A DNA stretch of 64,000 nt, taken from Lates calcarifer. Its lineage: Eukaryota > Chordata > Actinopteri > Centropomidae. The notes below the pieces were generated by a model. That model had not been told where the DNA came from and ran no database searches. It saw only the letters and a list, made by a program, of their open reading frames with translations. The stretch covers positions 17,231,506-17,295,505 of the forward strand of contig NC_066838.1 of assembly GCF_001640805.2 (NCBI RefSeq). Direction: 5' to 3'. The translations under genes were made by a program, and so were the position numbers. Positions 1-12,000 of this stretch are shown here, piece after piece. Position 1 is the stretch's first letter. The number at the start of each line of letters is the position of its first letter.

Positions 1-589
1 TCTTTGAGTGATAATGCAGAGAGTCTGAAGTTAATTTTTGAAGTTACTTTATTTTTGATTGAAAACTGTAAATCAGGACTGTAAAACAGCAGTGATAGCA
101 TCATCATCACTGTAAAAATGACTCCTCCTTTATCTCAGGGAGGAGGTAGTAGTCTGAGGGTGCCTAATCAGGGAACTAGGGTGGGTGGTCAATGACTTCA
201 AATCCACATTTGGCACCCAAAACAGAAATTCCTCCAATAGTTGTTAATTTAAAACTTTCTTCATTATCAGTCAGCGTTATACTGCACGAACATGTAACAA
301 GTTGTTTCACTCAAATCACCAAATCAAAAACTCAATCACCGTCATAATTGCAACACAACTGTAACTAAGCCCATTACTGTATCTGCTTTTGCAAAATGTA
401 AACATACTGTGTTGTAAGGTAGCACATTTCACTTCCTGTATATTACATTCTAATTTACCTGCTAAGTTGTGTTTTAATACATCCACATACATGCACACCT
501 GTGCTGAAAACATGTTTTTGATCGAGTTCCACTTTCTCAAAAAAAGGGACTATACACCATCTCTGAGGCTTTACAAATAGTATTACATT

Positions 590-2156
590 TTATTAATATA
601 TTTTCATAAAACAAGTTTAAGACTGTATCAAAAACTCAGTAAAAACATTAGATTTTTAACCATTTTTTCTTATGGTGATATCAGATATGAAATGTACATA
701 ATTCACATATTGTTGTGGTTTCTTTGTTCCCCATCATATTGAGATAATGCATTATTTTTTCTGTGATGGGCAAGTAAACGTTCTTTTGTACCCTCACAAA
801 CTATAAAGTCATTTTTTTTATGATTGTGATCATAAATCTAGACATACAATTAAAAAATAAAATTATTTCCCGCTCTGGCCCTCCCCTTTCCCCGTCTAGG
901 TTTACTGATAAAACACTAACATTATGGAGTTGTTTAATTTCACAGGCACACAATTATGTACATCCCCTTGTCCCCATGCCTCATCTGAACTGACAACAGG
1001 TAGTGCACTAAACATAACAGTGCAACACCTAGAGGCAGAGCAGTGATAATACAGTACTCTAAACCCACCCACCCAACATACCAATAAAACTAACTGAATA
1101 TAAGACAGTGGATCCACCTCATTGACTATGTTGCCAATTCTCACCTTGCTGTGAACCACAGCATTCCATTGGCCCCTTCATTATTGTTGTAGCAACCCCA
1201 CAAGGTTTGCCACAGACATCACCTTGGCAACAGCAAAAACCATTCAGTCATCTCACAGGCAGGTTCAGTGGCACACACATTAAGAAAAAAAAACATTATT
1301 TGTTTTGTAACTTAATTAGGCTACATCTACAACAGGCGTGATCAGTGTAATGTCCTTTGTGATCTAGTACCAGAGGAATCTCAGTCATGTGGTGAGTTCA
1401 AGGATACAAAAAGAATATTTTTTTCTCCTTATTGGACTACCACTTACTGCGTTCAAATTCTAAGCAAGACACAAAGTGCAAGGTTTAACAAGAATTTGCA
1501 TAAGTGCAAGGTTTGCATGTTATTGTCAAGAGGGAGCAAAGCAAAGAAGAGAACAGAGAAAGGTCAAACTCTAAGAAACAAATGGATTCTTGTGTAAATA
1601 AAGTGTTTCATGCTTTCAGTTTGGCTTTTTGTATTTCATTCCCCTCTAGAAATAACAGGTGCAAAATCTTAGTAAACCTAGCCAAAGGACAGATAAGAGT
1701 GATATAGAACTCATAAAGATTAACATTGTGACGGAGAGCCTCAAGTCTGTTGTCATGGTGACATCTGCTCAAAGGCCCTGTGGGCTTCAGTCTTTCCTGC
1801 TTCTTTATAATTTTCTATACAATAGAAATAGTACATCATTGAAGATAAAACTGACTCTTCTTGGCAAAAACAGACATAAAAGAATATGCAAGAAGTCAAA
1901 AGCAGATTTGAAGGACAACAACAAAAAAAGAGTGCTGGAATTACAAACTGTTCCCCATCCATTTGCCCTGTGCCAGTAGTAGAATTGTACGATACAGTGT
2001 CTTATCCATGGTGGTCAAATATATGGGTATGGTTGCCTGCTCCTCTACAAAGTCAAAGCCATTTTCATTGAACACATGTAAAATTACTCCTGTAGTAGTT
2101 TTCAACAAGCATCCCTACATTGCACCTGCTTTCCAAACTGAAAGCTCCTGTGTGCG
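590..2156 (-). other. dag1: dag1 3' untranslated region (left boundary uncertain)
   Basis: This stretch follows the dag1 stop codon on the minus strand and has no convincing coding content. Minus-strand AATAAA hexamers lie at 588-593 and 48-53, so the transcript could end near either one. A long 3' UTR is usual for vertebrate DAG1. The left limit is inference, because neither site has a clear GU-rich downstream element. Confidence 0.5.
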
Positions 2157-4466
2157 TTAGGGAGGCACATAGGGAGGTGGTGACCTGTATGCGGTCATGT
2201 TCTTGGGGCGAGAGCCTTTGCCCTCTATAGGGACAGTAAATGGTGGTGGGGGCTGGTAAGGAGGGGCATTAGGATCATCATCTTGATAGACAGAATACTC
2301 CTCTAGCAAATCCTGGTTGAGTAGGGTACTGTGGGGTCCAGCCATGTTAGGGTACTCTGGAGGGGGAAGTGGGGGCTTTTCCTCCTGAAGGATAAGAGGG
2401 ATGCTGGAGGACGGGGGTGATTTGGAATCATCCAACTCATCTGCAAATATTATGGGGACTCCTTTCTTGATGAAAGTGGCCTGCTCCTCAATGGTCATCT
2501 TCCCTTTGCGCTTCTTGCGGTAGCAGACCATAGCAATGATCCCAGCTATAAGCAGCAGGGCTGCTACCACTACAGCAGGAATAACAGTGTGTAAGTAAAC
2601 ATCATCACTGCTCCTACGGCCTGTCCCAGGTGAAGGTGTAGCTGTTGGAAGAACAGGTAATGGCACCTCTCCTGGTGGGATGAACGTGTAGCTCTGGCAT
2701 TTATTTATACCACGAACAGAGATGTTAATGGGTTTGAATTCTGGCTCCATGGCTTTGACGAAGGCCAGTTTAGGTGTCCCCTGGGAATCAGAAATTTTGT
2801 TGCTAAGAACTGTGATCTCATCCTTTGGACAAGGACTCTGCTGGAGACTGTTATTGGTCCATTCAACCACAATGGAGCCCCTTGTGATGCTTCTCAGGGT
2901 CACTGAGCTGCTATTGCGATCACCGAGTGCATAAGCCAACTTTTTGGTCAAAAGAATCTTCTTATGGACATCATTGCTTAAAGTTTTGGGGTCCCCGTGG
3001 AAGCGAGCAGCAAACACAACTGATGGTTTGTCATACGTAGACCAACGGTTAACTTGTACCTCAAAAGCATCCATGATGCTCCTCCCACCCTTATCAGTGG
3101 CTAACATGAAGTACTCATGTTTCCCCTCGTGCTGCTCTTCCGGAAGGCCGTACAGAAGTTGGATAGTGCTGTTAAACTGGATCCAGGATGTTTCACTTAC
3201 TGGTTCTTTGGGGGTCTTTTTCAAAGTCAAACGCAGCTTATCAGTAGTACCATCCTCCTTGTCAAAGAATGTATCAGGAGGAATCTTAACCTCGAAGTAT
3301 GTGCCAACCCACGCATTCACCTGATCAATGGGGTTGCGCATCTGCGGGGTTTGATTTGAGTCTGGAGCCAAAGAGAGAGGAGTGGTGCGTCTGGGCGGTT
3401 TAGCTGTGGTGGACTTGGGTTCCCGGGGTGCTTGAGTAGAGGGTTTGGGTTTCTTGGGTTTCCTTGTGGCAGAAGGTTTAGGTTTTTTGGTGGTGCTAGG
3501 TGGTGTTGGTACAGCAGTGGCCTCTACAAATGTAGGCCGGGTCATGGTCGGCTGGATAGGGATGGTGCTTGTAGTTCCTAGTACTCTTGTGGGTTGGGGA
3601 GGCCCAAAAACAGGTGTGTGGGCTATCTGATCTCTGACCCTCATTGTGGGCTTCACTGGAAGAGGCAAAGGGCCTCGGACAGGGGGAGCAGAGTTCTCTG
3701 TTGCTGGGGCAATAGAGGGCGAAGTTGGAGTTGGAACGACACGCACAGGGGGCTCTGGGTGGGTAGTTGGAGGAAGCAGGGAGGGCACTGGAGTAGGTGT
3801 ATTGTTCAACTGCCGTCTAACCCGTTTCACTCCGTGGGGTTTTTTGTTGACAATGTGCCAGCCAACCACTGGGTACCCCAGCCTAGCTGACATGGTCCCA
3901 TCCTTTGCTGAGGATTGGACGCTGCTAATGTCAGGGATGCTGCCCTGGTCAAGGGCACATCCAAGTTTCCACGACAATAGGGCCCCATTCTCCACCACCT
4001 TCTTGGCATTCCCTGGTCCAGCCATGAAAGCAGACATGTCAAATAAGCGGTTGTTGACGACAGGGACTACCCTCATATGCTCTATGGGCACATGTGAGAA
4101 TTTTCTCATAATACCGAGTAAGTTGGCCCTCTGTTCAGCAACCATCTTTGTCAAGTCCGCATCCAAGATGACAGTGAGGACGGTGACAGGCTCTTCAGAG
4201 CCACAGGTGAAAGGCTGGAGGCCGCTGATATCAGATTGTAGAGTGAGCAGGGCTGGTTCAGTGTCTGCTCTTTCTTCTGGGTATACTTCAACAGAGAAGA
4301 CTGTACTGGGGAATGCTTGGCTGCCAGTCTTCTCAATTATCTCCTCTCCAGACACCAAGATATGATACACACCTTTATCCTGCTCCAGGGCCAAACCTCT
4401 CAGAATGCAGCTTTCTTTGTCCCAATATAGCCAGGAGGGTAAAGTCTCCTTTCCCATCTCAGTGAG
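2157..4466 (-). CDS. dag1: dag1 coding exon 2 (most of alpha- and all of beta-dystroglycan)
   Basis: The exon begins after the minus-strand acceptor TTTTTCCTCCTGTAG (AG at 4468-4467) and runs 770 codons to TAA at 2159-2157. The first codons (L T E M G K E) join in phase 0 to exon 1 and lead into [10 protein letters not shown], matching mammalian EALPSWLHWD. The two-coding-exon structure with one huge 3' exon is typical of vertebrate DAG1. Confidence 0.96.
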   Translation of the reverse strand, partial: LTEMGKETLPSWLYWDKESCILRGLALEQDKGVYHILVSGEEIIEKTGSQAFPSTVFSVEVYPEERADTEPALLTLQSDISGLQPFTCGSEEPVTVLTVILDADLTKMVAEQRANLLGIMRKFSHVPIEHMRVVPVVNNRLFDMSAFMAGPGNAKKVVENGALLSWKLGCALDQGSIPDISSVQSSAKDGTMSARLGYPVVGWHIVNKKPHGVKRVRRQLNNTPTPVPSLLPPTTHPEPPVRVVPTPTSPSIAPATENSAPPVRGPLPLPVKPTMRVRDQIAHTPVFGPPQPTRVLGTTSTIPIQPTMTRPTFVEATAVPTPPSTTKKPKPSATRKPKKPKPSTQAPREPKSTTAKPPRRTTPLSLAPDSNQTPQMRNPIDQVNAWVGTYFEVKIPPDTFFDKEDGTTDKLRLTLKKTPKEPVSETSWIQFNSTIQLLYGLPEEQHEGKHEYFMLATDKGGRSIMDAFEVQVNRWSTYDKPSVVFAARFHGDPKTLSNDVHKKILLTKKLAYALGDRNSSSVTLRSITRGSIVVEWTNNSLQQSPCPKDEITVLSNKISDSQGTPKLAFVKAMEPEFKPINISVRGINKCQSYTFIPPGEVPLPVLPTATPSPGTGRRSSDDVYLHTVIPAVVVAALLLIAGIIAMVCYRKKRKGKMTIEEQATFIKKGVPIIFADELDDSKSPPSSSIPLILQEEKPPLPPPEYPNMAGPHSTLLNQDLLEEYSVYQDDDPNAPPYQPPPPFTVPIEGKGSRPKNMTAYRSPPPYVPP

Positions 4467-6202
4467 CTACAGGAGGAAAAACCATTACACCATTACTGTA
4501 CATACTATAGAGATACAACTTACGTACAAAAAGGCAAAACTCATTATTAACTTTAATTAAGTGATTGATTCAAGCAAAAATAATTACAAATCACCAGCAC
4601 CCTAGTGAAAATTACTTAGCCTGACTAGGAGCTTAAATTTTGTCATAATATATGACAGAAAATATATGACAGAGAAAAGCAAATCTAATTCAAAGTAAAT
4701 CTTTGAAATAAAAACTAGAAGATCAAACATATTCTGTATTCAGTTCTCTATTTCATATTGACCAGGTTACCTGTGAAACAGGAACTAGAAAAACCACATG
4801 GATGACTGCAAAACTTTCAAATGTGTACAGTAAAAGCAGGAATGCTTTCACTATCTCCCCAACCACAACCCCCTTCCCACTTCCATTGAGTTTATCAAAT
4901 CTTGCCAAATATGAACAGGAAGCAGAGTGAGCTCCTATTCATAATAACAACTATGTGAGTCATCACTCTTCATTGTGAGTTATTACTGTATGACAGCATA
5001 TCATTCTGCATCACCACTTGGGCCAATAATAATCTCATCTCATTCATGAGTCTGACTGGAACAAATTGCACCACAGTCAGCTTCAATCAGCAGTGATACA
5101 GTGATCAAAACTGCTGGAATAAATTACTACATACACTATTTCTGCACTGACAGGAAAAATATTTTGGTCTATCTGGCCACTATAGTCCCCATAGGGACAT
5201 AAAGTAACAATAAAAGCAGGTAATAAATGTTGCTAGTAAGTTAATACAGCTGCACACGTCTTCAGTGATGGCCATCATTTTATGTTCTTTCATTAACATT
5301 CACTTTTATTATACACTTGTAGAGTAAGGCTAAGGTCACTTTAAAAATACAGTATTTTTCAATGTAGTTACAGTTCAGTACAAAATTATGTTTAAAACCT
5401 TGTACTGTAACAAAATGAGATTCAGCTTTTGTTTTTTTATTCAATATTAACAAGATGAGGGTGGAATACATTTTAGACTGTTTTTAAATGTAGACTCTCA
5501 ACCTAGTACTCAATAATGCCAGGGCTGGGTCAATTCAAACAAATAAATAAGCACCTCATTCACAAAAAAGGGGAAAAAAAAAAAGACCTTCAGTCTATCT
5601 TTAAAACAAGAAAGTCTCCCCATACCACTTTGTTATTCTGAGTCTTTTTTCTTTAACACAAATGCTGCTCTCATTGACTGATTAATTCTGAGCCAATTAA
5701 ATTAATGTTACATAATTCACATGAAATTATTTGTAAATACTAACATTAATATTAGGCTATGAGGGATTACATGCCAAATATTTCCCACAGAAGATCAACA
5801 ATGGATTTATCTCAATATTTAATTTTTCTTGTTCTATCAAATCTTCAGTATACTTACATGGACATTACAGCTTGCATTTGCAGGTCCTGGTGGAACCTTC
5901 AACTGGAACACCTGGCCCACAATAGCAGAAGAGTCAGGTATACCAGTGTGCACTCCCGCATTCTTTGTAGAGGAATCTGGGATGGCTGTAGGTGGCCCTT
6001 CACCAACAGAGGATGCAGCAGCCTGGAGCTCAGAGAGCATAGAGGACTGCATGGAAGCCTCTAGCTCCACAGATATCATCTCCACCAGTGTCTCTTGTTG
6101 CTCTGGCACAGCGCCCTGGGCCATGGTCACCAGAAGCACAATTACCAGAGGGATAGTCCTGCACGAAAGAAGCCTGCTCCTCCCAGCATCCCCGCAACTC
6201 AT
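2157..6202 (-). CDS. dag1: dystroglycan 1 precursor (complete coding region, two exons)
   Basis: Dystroglycan is cleaved into extracellular alpha-dystroglycan, which binds laminin-type matrix proteins through O-mannosyl glycans, and membrane-spanning beta-dystroglycan, which binds dystrophin or utrophin inside the cell. Joining 6202-5858 to 4466-2157 gives 884 residues; human DAG1 has 895. From the sequence: signal peptide with a hydrophobic run at about residues 16-30; a furin-type RVRR at 330-333; the TPTP motif at 338-341 just after it and a PTMT motif near 421-424, which correspond to the phosphorylated O-mannose threonines in mammals; a Pro/Thr mucin region to about 480; the autocleavage motif TRGSIVVEW with Gly645/Ser646; one membrane helix at about 743-763 followed by the basic RKKRKGK; and the C-terminal SPPPYVPP. 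All key sites are intact. The start at 6202 fits the family N-terminus and has G at -3. Confidence 0.97.
4467..5857 (-). other. dag1: dag1 intron between coding exons
   Basis: A 1.4 kb AT-rich phase-0 intron with donor GTAAGTAT at 5857-5850 and a polypyrimidine acceptor at 4467. I see no open reading frame or repeat worth naming inside it. Confidence 0.9.
5858..6202 (-). CDS. dag1: dag1 coding exon 1 (signal peptide and alpha-dystroglycan N-terminus)
   Basis: This exon encodes 115 residues from ATG at 6202-6200 to ...NASCNVH, ending at a strong donor (CAT|GTAAGTAT). It holds the signal peptide (hydrophobic [14 protein letters not shown]) and the segment matching human LEASMHSVLSDLHEA (here [16 protein letters not shown]). 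Compared with the human protein as I recall it, a short stretch is extended: IPDSS occurs twice ([19 protein letters not shown]). A possible 5' UTR acceptor (GGCCTCCTCAG) ends at 6266, which would remove the further in-frame ATG at 6280. Confidence 0.94.
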
Positions 6203-7723
6203 GTCTCTCCTTTTATAGTGCATAGCAATAGGCCTTTGGGCTGCCCAACAGATGTCTATGAACAACTGAGGAGGCCACATGCACTGAAGTCAGTCTGGTG
6301 ATATACTTGTGGGTCAGATTCCCTAGTTATTGGCTGTGCTCACAGATAGAGTGGTTTTTCTTTGTTGTCTCCTGTGATCCATGAAGAGATCTTTGGCAGC
6401 CTGTTAGACAGCCATATTAGCAACCTATGTGAGAAAAAACAAATAAAACAAGCATACATGAGTGTGAAGAAAGGAAAAAAAACATCAGCGCAAACATACT
6501 ATTTCTGCTTACACAGTAATGTTTGTGCTCATATCAGTTCATCTCCACTACAATACAATCAACAGTTTGTATATTGTATGTATATATGTTTATGTCTGAG
6601 ACTTCATTTTACTTTTCACTAAAAGGTAAACAACTGAGTGTCTATATATGAAGCAATGAATGGACAGAGTGATCTCAGTATTTGTTACAACTTATAATTT
6701 CGAGAATTAATAAACCACTGCCCAAAATGCATGCAATTTTTCTAAATGTGAGGGTAAACAACAAATATTATCCTAATCCACTGCAATGAAATTTCACCAA
6801 ATTGCAGGGGTTTTTGTGCAAAAAGCAAAAACAATTAAAGAAAAAAAAAAAAACAACAATCTCCCACTGATCTTCACTTCTCTATCATGGCATTTTGAGT
6901 AATAGCCATTCTCACGAGATGTATGAGTGTCAAAGGTTGTTTGTCTTGGTTGTAAGTTTTAATTAGGTGCCCTGAGGGTTGGAATTAGAGTCTCCATTGT
7001 GCTGACCCAGCCAACCCCAATCCTGTAGCACTCACAAATGGGCAGAGGAGGGTCAGCCAATTGCCTGGAATCCTAATGCCTGACTGGCAAAAGACTGTGA
7101 CGTCAACTCATAGACTCCAAAATATTGCCAGGAGGAGGCTTCTTATAGAGGGTCTGAGTACAATACATTTAATTTACTGGCCAACCTTTTATTCCAGTAT
7201 CTATTCCATGTTATTAGTCATTTTATCCAAAACGAATCCCTATAACAAGTTTTATTCTGTTGGAACTAACCCTGCAATATTCAGATGATTCATACAAGAA
7301 ATGGCCAGTAAAAGAGGGCTGCACTGCAGCAGCACAGGGATCTCAAAGGATGCAGCACACAAATCACAAAATATACATGTATTTACTCTAATGTAGGCAG
7401 TGACAGGTGCTCAGCCTTACTACTTTGGGATAAAGTATAAAGTTTAATGAACAAAAGGAAATCATTATTGAAATGAATCATGCATGCAAACCTTTCCAGG
7501 AAACTGCGTGACTCTAAATGCAGCAGCAAATAAAGCTAAACTAGAGATTAGTTTAGTTCTCTCACTCACCTACTCACTTTCTCTCTCTTACTCTCTTGAG
7601 ACTAGTCTGACGAGACTCAATCACACACATTTTGTTCAAACCTCAAATACGTTAGAAGAAATAACCACCCAAATCAAAATCCTAACAATGAAAATGCTGC
7701 TTTGACGTATGATGTCTGACATC

Positions 7724-8045
7724 TGCCTGTATTTCCCCTGCTGAGTGGGGCAGAAACATCTGGTGTGAATCCATTCCTATGGGAAATTGCATTATACAGT
7801 ATGTGAAAAATGAGGACATCCATGATGCTTTTGTTCACTCATAGTTCCTACTGTCTGAAGCTGTTTTTTGAAACCTTTAAAAACCCATTTAATAAGACTT
7901 GTTTGCAATTCATGTACTCTAACAGCACCTTATTAAACACATGAGTGCCTGTATTTTCCCTGCTGAATGGGGCAGAAAGATTTTCAATAGAAAACATTGT
8001 TGCAGGTGGGAGTGATCAGAATCTCTGTGGGAAATGGCAGTAAAT
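7724..8045. repeat. Diverged direct duplication, units about 222 bp apart
   Basis: A segment starting TGCCTGTATTTCCCCTGCTG at 7724 recurs as TGCCTGTATTTTCCCTGCTG at 7946. Both continue with a GTGGGGCAGAAA/ATGGGGCAGAAA block and, some tens of bases later, a TGGGAAAT(T/G)GCA block. The two units are similar but not identical, so this is an old local duplication or two halves of one repeat. Confidence 0.6.
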
Positions 8046-9470
8046 CCTGCAGACTGTGGTTTAGAAGGGTGCCACAGTAAACATGGATAAACAAATAAAA
8101 TTGATCAGAATGTCCCTAAACCTGCACCTCCTTTCAGCATTTTAAGACCCTTTTAACTATAATACCAATGCCTCACTGCCCATGTCATGATGAAGAATAA
8201 AGGGTATGCATTTCTGAGTGGCTTACAAACCATTAGCCCCAAACATCATGAGTGGCAATTTGGTCCTATGAAGTTTAATCATACATCCCTGACAGAAACA
8301 TTTAATAAACTCAGCCTTCTGTATTTGTATTTTGCCTTTATAACTGAAATTATGCTTATACATATTGAATGTTTGGTTACTTTATTCTTATTCTACCAAA
8401 GCCACTACAAAACAAAAGCCTGCAATACTATGAATTGTGTAGTTAAATTATCTCTGACCTTTCTGACAAACCAATGTTCAGGCTTTGTTAACATGCCAAA
8501 AATCAGCTACTTTTGCAACTTTGGTGTGTCTCCTTCACTCCCTTTTTACAATAACTGCCCATATTATTCAGATCTGGTAATACAATTGTAAGTAGCAAGT
8601 ATCTCTTTAGTGGTGTACAGCTCAGCCAGTACTATTGAGACAGACCAACCCATTGCCCTTGCATTTAAAAATGTATGATTCATCACTGGACAAAAACCTA
8701 TACACTAAAGGCAGCAACAGTTTCTTATTTGTTTGCTGGGAAAAATCTATCATGTCAGTGCATCATCCACTGTTAGTGACTAATAAAAGCATGTAGGCAA
8801 ACGTATGCAAGACAAAGCAACACAACCTATACTGCGCAACCTCTGGATTCTATTTTCAGTGGAACAATGATTAATATCTACTGCAGGTATCTGGTGTGGT
8901 GTTTCTGGCACAGAAGTGGACTGTTATGACTAGACTGCCAGCTGGGAAAACTATAACATACAATCAATTCATATCCACAGGGATCCTGCACTCCTCCACT
9001 ATCCTGCATATAGTTTGAAAGGCTGGATGAACGTATCCAAGAAACATTTCAACTGTAAGATATGTTAACAAGAAAAGTCACTTTAAAACAACAATGGAAA
9101 AAGTAGTGACACACTGGCTACAGAGAGTGCAACTGAGTCATGTCTCACCAAATCCATTAACCAGGTTGAGACATGCACCTTATCTGGATCTTTATCTACT
9201 GAGTCACTTCAGTGGGATTTATACCCGATGACCCCTGTACAGCCTTCTTTTTAAAACAAAACCTCAAATCCATCTCCAACACATGGTCATACAAAAGCTG
9301 AATCTTCAATGGCTTACAACATGCCAGCTAAGTGTAAAGACAAAACATATTGCATGATTCACCTATTCATGTGTTTACATGTAAATCACAAACATTAACG
9401 TGAAAATAGATTTTGCCCATAAGCTTAATTTAATTAAGATTTGAGCACTACACCTCACCTCAGGCTGGTG

Positions 9471-9471
<1 letters not shown>

Positions 9472-9507
<36 letters not shown>
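9472..9507. repeat. (AC)n microsatellite
   Basis: An uninterrupted AC dinucleotide run of about 35 bases within the dag1 5' intron, followed by a short A run. Confidence 0.97.
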
Positions 9508-9508
<1 letters not shown>

Positions 9509-11756
9509 GGAAAAAAAAAATCTGAACATCAAAGTAAGCTCTTCCCAACGTGGCCTAGATTCTATCACGTTCTCATTTCACAGTGTGAGTAATTCAGAAT
9601 CCAACTCAAACAACATCTCATTAAGAAATATGAAACGTTTTAATATGTTGATTTCCAGAGCATCAACACGCCGTTCAAATGAGCAACAAAACAATATTGA
9701 AATGAAATGTGCATAATAGGACTCGTTTAACATGAGTAAACCTTAACAGTAACAAAGACATGTCATCTGAGGAGAAAAAGCAGAGATAATCAAAACAGGG
9801 CTTAACGAAAGAGTACAGATGAAGAAGCCACGTTGGCTGTAGTTGAGAGGATTGACCTTAAAAGCCTTGGTTAAAACTTCAGTGTACTTCATCACAATCA
9901 CCCTGCCTATGAAATGGTACAAGAACAGAGCACACACTGAAAGTCTGTTTTTTTTTTTTTAAACATAACCTGCCCTAATAACATTTCACATTGCTCATAG
10001 ATAATTGTGACTCATTGTTATCATCATGATGATTTCTTTACAACAGAACTGGGGCCAAGCTACATGGCACTATTGCTAAAATATTTAAGAAATATAGTTT
10101 GAAAAGCCCCAGTGCAAAAATCAAGGCTCATATAAAGATGTTCTTTTTGATATATATTGGAGAGTTGAGTATAATATAACCTGTTCATTTTCCAAGTGCA
10201 TATGCACTAAACACTGATATGACAGGCCCTTTATCTATATAGTAAACAGTACAATGATAAAGGCTTGAGTGTGGGTGATTTCTGCCCGTTTCACACCGAG
10301 GCCTGCATTACTTAGGGGGCCCAAAACCGTTTACAACCACGGTATCCACGCTGTCTGCAGTTCAACAGTAGTTAAAACTTGAAAACCATCAAAAATAATT
10401 AGGGCTCCGATGCACAGTGGCACTCAGGGCCAATTGAATTGACGTACCACATCCAGCAGCCTCTAGATAGTGCATGAGCTGAATAACAAACATATCCACA
10501 AGACAAGCTTGCTTTGCGACTGGATGTTTCCCTTGTGTTGCCCTCTACACTGTTCAACAAAGTAATGAAATGTGTGTGGAGAGAAAACACAAAATCAGCC
10601 TTGGCTGAATGAAAGTCTAACGTGGCATGATGACCTGAGAGGAAACTCATTTAATGCCACAGGAAAACCACTGTATGCTGTCAAAACCCAGTGCAGAAGC
10701 CAACTGATCATTTTGCGTATGTTTATGAATTCAGAGTTATGTTAAGTATGAAGCAAGAGTAAAGTTTCAAATGTAAAACAACGGCAACGCGATTCTCTGC
10801 TCTGTAAAGCTTCCAAACAAGTGACACTTTCATTTGAAAATTAGCTGCTGTGATATCATTAATCGACTGATCTGATTTTCTTAATTCACGTAAACTGACT
10901 GACAGTTTCTGCTGCTAATGGTTGTGATGTTACTGGCCACACATGTTCCAGCTGATTATATGATAAGGTTAGAGCAAAGATACTGGAACTACTGCAACGC
11001 TGGGAAATCCACGCTAATATTAAGTTAGGCTAAACCAGCCCTTCCCAGAAAATCATCAACGGTAAAGACCCCTATTGTTAATGACAACAGATGTGGTTTT
11101 GGATGTGCGATTCAACAAATCCCAGAAACTGCTGCCACAAACAAATGTTTCTGGACTGATAAGAATTGTGTCCCAGTAACTAATCTGCTAGTCTTACTGC
11201 TAGCGTTAGCTAACTTAAAAAAAAAACGTTAGCTACCGGGCCCGTTTCTTTTGCCCCCGTTTGTACTGGACTCGGTAGACAAGGCCTTTGCAAATGATAA
11301 CGCCACCTACGACGTTCAACCTTGATAAATCATGTGGCAGCCCACACTAGCTAAACTGTGTTTTTATGGGGGTATCGTTCCCTAAAACTGCGCAAAAATG
11401 GAAAAACAACTGCTGCTACCCTGCATCTGCCCGTCGCTAGCGCAGAGATGCACCTGTTTTATTCTAGGCAGAAACAAGCAGCGAGCTGCTGCTGCTGGAG
11501 AACCCACTGCACAAACGCCTAGCCTCTCTCAAAATACCGCAGCTAACGATCGCTCACTCAGGCTAAACTACAGATACCGAAACAAACAAAAGCTTGATTG
11601 TGGGCTATAACTTTCATAAGGCAGCGCTAACGTCAGCCAGCTCCATCACCTCCAAAGTCGAGTAAAAGACGGACTGAATCCCTGGTAGCCACCGAGCAGA
11701 GCTAACTAACAAGCTAACGTCAAGATAGTATGCTGATGACAAATATAGCCGGTTAC

Positions 11757-12000
11757 CTGTCCTGTCAGCGGACGGGAGTCTGTGCTAATTCTATAAGTGA
11801 GCCGAGTTAGCAGAGGTGACGAGGGTGGCATTTTTAATGATGCCGGTGCTACAACAACGACAGGACACAAAATTCAAACTGACCTTGTTAACGAGCTAAC
11901 GTTAGCTAACTCGCGCTGTAATGTCTCCTCTTCTACCCGGAGAGCGCCGCGGAGACTTCCAAAACGCCATTAAATGTGCGCTTTTCTCCCTCAAGGCCAC
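11757..12000 (-). promoter_or_regulatory. dag1: dag1 promoter and probable non-coding first exon
   Basis: This is the most CpG-rich stretch on the left side, containing CTCCGGAGAGCGCCGCGGAG-like sequence near 11,935-11,955. On the minus strand a good donor (GGACAG|GTAACC) sits at 11757/11756. An AATGGCG YY1-like motif on the minus strand near 11,970 is compatible with a TATA-less start. Transcription leftwards would give a non-coding exon of roughly 200 bases spliced to dag1. Position and CpG content support this; no transcript evidence is available. Confidence 0.5.
11894..11907. other. 14-bp perfect palindrome in the dag1 promoter
   Basis: AGCTAACGTTAGCT is its own reverse complement. Related GCTAACG/CGTTAGC words also occur near 11,200-11,235 and 11,700-11,720, so the motif is clustered around the promoter. 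No binding factor is assigned. Confidence 0.8.

Larger units (their letters stand above)
6266..11756 (-). other. dag1: dag1 5' UTR intron (inferred)
   Basis: About 5.5 kb without coding content lies between the probable acceptor at 6266 and the probable first-exon donor (CAG|GTAACC at 11756). It is AT-rich. It contains a diverged direct duplication (7724-8045), an AC microsatellite (9472-9507) and short A or T runs. The intron is inferred from the splice signals and the GC-rich promoter beyond it; further non-coding exons cannot be ruled out. Confidence 0.5.

Noticed and set aside
3646..4365. 239-codon plus-strand open frame
   Set aside because: It is exactly antisense to the dag1 coding exon, where the codon bias of the real gene keeps the opposite strand open. 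The minus-strand protein is unmistakably dystroglycan.
6203..6280. Upstream in-frame ATGs (6280 and 6223) as the dag1 start
   Set aside because: They would put charged residues before the signal peptide. The ATG at 6202 fits the family N-terminus, and a plausible acceptor at 6266 would exclude 6280.
8187..8591. 134-codon plus-strand open frame in the dag1 5' intron
   Set aside because: AT-driven composition (Leu, Phe, Tyr, Ile), no family resemblance, no splice or promoter context.
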